This document shows positions 62,994 through 64,000 of a DNA stretch of 64,000 nt, in pieces. The stretch covers positions 1,612,001 to 1,676,000 of the forward strand of contig NZ_BAABJI010000002.1 in NCBI RefSeq assembly GCF_039543225.1. Direction: 5' to 3'. Below the pieces are notes generated by a model, which saw only the letters and a program-made list of their open reading frames with translations, did not search any database and had not been told where the DNA came from. The translations under genes were made by a program, and so were the position numbers. The DNA is from Mucilaginibacter defluvii. Its GTDB lineage: Bacteria; Bacteroidota; Bacteroidia; Sphingobacteriales; Sphingobacteriaceae. Position 1 is the first letter of the stretch; each line of letters opens with the position of its first letter.

Positions 62994-63824
62994 TCACTTT
63001 ACCGACACATACTCCGCCACAACAGGCTCGCCAAAAAAGGCTGATGCATGGTGGTCAAAATCCGTGGTATCATCTGATGTGGTGAAAAATCGTTTGCCTG
63101 CTCCTTGAGTAAGCTGCTGCTTAATTTCCAGGTGGCGTTGCAGGTAATCGGCTAAACTGGTTGCTACAATATCACCCTGCGCAACAACTTTAATATTGGG
63201 TGGCAACCGCGCTTCAATCTTATCCTGCAATAGCGGATAATGGGTACACGCCAGCAACAGGGTATCAATATTAGCTGACTGCGCCTGTATGGCGTCCAAA
63301 TACTCTTTAATAAAATAATCGGCGCCCGGTTTATCATGCTCACCTGTTTCAATCAACGGTACCCACATGGGGCAGGCTTGCTGATGTACATTTAACTTCG
63401 GGAAAAACTTCTCTATCTCTAATAAATACGACTGCGATTGTACGGTACCCTTGGTACCCAACACCCCAATCTCACCGGTTTGGGTGTAATTGCCAATTAC
63501 CTCTGCTGTGGGGCGGATGACGCCTAACACACGTTTATCATCAAACTTGCCGGGCATATCCTGCTGCTGTATGGTGCGCAATGCTTTGGCCGAGGCGGTA
63601 TTACAGGCCAAAATAATCAGCGGACAGCCTTGCTTAAACAACCACTGCACGCATTCCCAAGTATACTCATGTATGGTTTTAAACGAGCGGTTACCATAAG
63701 GCGAGCGGCCGTTATCGCCCAGGTAAACATAATCGTACCGGGGCAGTTGATTGGCGATAGACCGGAACACGGTTAACCCGCCATAGCCGGAATCAAATAT
63801 ACCGATGGGTTTTGTTGCTGACAC
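62994..63824 (-). CDS. murI: Glutamate racemase
   Basis: 276 residues from GTG 63824. IGIFDSGYGGLTVFRSI carries the acid-base region, and the two catalytic cysteines lie in LACNTASAKAL and LLACTHYPLL. It supplies D-glutamate for peptidoglycan. The -7 box TATTTTTG ends 5 nt before the GTG and lies inside the T-tract of the upstream terminator. OmpH-murI is a usual gene order in this phylum. Confidence 0.95.
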   Translation of the reverse strand: MSATKPIGIFDSGYGGLTVFRSIANQLPRYDYVYLGDNGRSPYGNRSFKTIHEYTWECVQWLFKQGCPLIILACNTASAKALRTIQQQDMPGKFDDKRVLGVIRPTAEVIGNYTQTGEIGVLGTKGTVQSQSYLLEIEKFFPKLNVHQQACPMWVPLIETGEHDKPGADYFIKEYLDAIQAQSANIDTLLLACTHYPLLQDKIEARLPPNIKVVAQGDIVATSLADYLQRHLEIKQQLTQGAGKRFFTTSDDTTDFDHHASAFFGEPVVAEYVSVK

Positions 63825-63829
63825 CTTTG

Positions 63830-63837
63830 CAAAAATA
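63830..63837 (-). promoter_or_regulatory. -7 box of murI
   Basis: TATTTTTG on the minus strand, perfect TAnnTTTG, 5 nt before GTG 63824. It is built from the end of the ompH terminator's U-tract. Confidence 0.55.
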
Positions 63838-63870
63838 AAAAAAGCGCCCGGTAATACGGGCGCTTTTTTT
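63837..63870. terminator. Terminator of the ompH-like gene
   Basis: Stem AAAGCGCCCG / CGGGCGCTTT with a GTAATA loop, flanked by an A-tract and a T-tract so that it can work in both directions. Confidence 0.9.
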
Positions 63871-63890
63871 ATCTGATATCCTGTTATTAA

Positions 63891-64000
63891 TTATTTTAAA
63901 CCCAGGTCAGCTTTAACTGATGCTAACAAATCGTCAGCCTCTGGCGATACTAATAATTCGGTTTGTGATGAATCAAGCACATAAGTGTAACCTTTAGCTT
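63891..64000 (-). CDS. OmpH/Skp-family periplasmic chaperone, C-terminal 35 residues
   Basis: Partial gene running off the right edge. The 35 visible residues, including AKGYTYVLDSSQTELLVS and LLASVKADLGLK, match the conserved C-terminus of OmpH/Skp proteins (GY.YVLD..., ending in LGLK). Skp-like trimers escort unfolded outer-membrane proteins across the periplasm. Position upstream of murI supports the call. Stop codon at 63891-63893. Confidence 0.8.
   Translation of the reverse strand, partial: AKGYTYVLDSSQTELLVSPEADDLLASVKADLGLK

Noticed and set aside
1..64000. CRISPR array, prophage, insertion sequence, integron or restriction/defence island
   Set aside because: No regularly spaced direct repeats, transposase, integrase, phage structural or restriction-modification genes appear on either strand.

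Overview
The window (about 43-45% GC by eye) is chromosomal DNA from a Bacteroidota bacterium, most likely family Sphingobacteriaceae (Mucilaginibacter/Pedobacter-like). The evidence is consistent throughout. Promoters match the Bacteroidota -7 box TAnnTTTG, some with an upstream TTG/TTTG. Shine-Dalgarno sequences are nearly absent. Lineage families are present: type IX secretion plug domain (DUF5103), DUF4294, DUF4783, the lipoprotein TamL, lysine 6-aminotransferase, bacillithiol deacetylase BshB1, and the long form of PurF. An OmpH-like gene lies directly upstream of murI. Genus is an inference.

Layout. 1-2841: 3' end of a phosphohexomutase, then a soluble PAS-PAS-GAF histidine kinase. 2875-3922 (minus): an SPFH/band-7 protein preceded by an unlisted 59-residue membrane protein. 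4143-5742: an Anbu-type proteasome-like hydrolase paired with a transglutaminase-like protease. 5739-10828: a TMEM220-like protein, a cupin, TspO, an unknown membrane protein, TamL and a SpoU-type RNA methyltransferase. 10878-11154: tRNA-Cys and a 56-residue basic protein. 11193-24133: pyrD, an ABC-F ATPase, a DUF5103 protein, a thioesterase, a DUF3050 protein, a ceramidase-like membrane protein, a lipoprotein, fmt, namZ, a LolC/E-type permease, a class IV aminotransferase and an RluD-type pseudouridine synthase. 24277-33432: a PLP deaminase, lat, an unknown gene, the DUF4294-gpx-bshB1 operon, a bifunctional (p)ppGpp synthetase/hydrolase, a Fur-family regulator and purA. 33504-41092: pabB, a broken DUF2071 gene, an M48 protease, plsY, nadC, DUF4783, gpmI, a lipoprotein and a TPR protein. 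41431-54046: lon, an LpxR-like protein, arfB, cmk, a deoxycytidylate deaminase, a sugar MFS transporter, a LysE exporter, purF, an acyltransferase and an ammonium transporter. 54151-62625 (minus): nuoH-I-J-K-[plug-repeat protein]-L-M-N, the membrane arm of respiratory complex I. 62828-62970: a REP-like inverted repeat. 62994-64000: murI and the end of an ompH-like gene.

Most genes are housekeeping: nucleotide synthesis (pyrD, purA, purF, cmk, dCMP deaminase), envelope (tamL, namZ, murI, ompH, plsY, lpxR-like), cofactors (nadC, pabB) and stress or quality control (lon, (p)ppGpp enzyme, bshB1, gpx, arfB). There is no prophage, insertion sequence, CRISPR array or restriction/defence island, and I do not see an obvious new multi-gene system.

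The most unusual signals are these. (1) Eight genes have a perfect TAnnTTTG box ending exactly 4-5 nt before the start codon, four of them GTG or TTG, which suggests leaderless mRNAs. (2) The Anbu/transglutaminase pair lacks its usual ligase partners. (3) A secreted three-repeat TonB-plug-like protein sits inside the complex I operon. (4) A DUF2071 gene shows fresh decay. (5) There are perfect palindromes upstream of lon and across two convergent stop codons.
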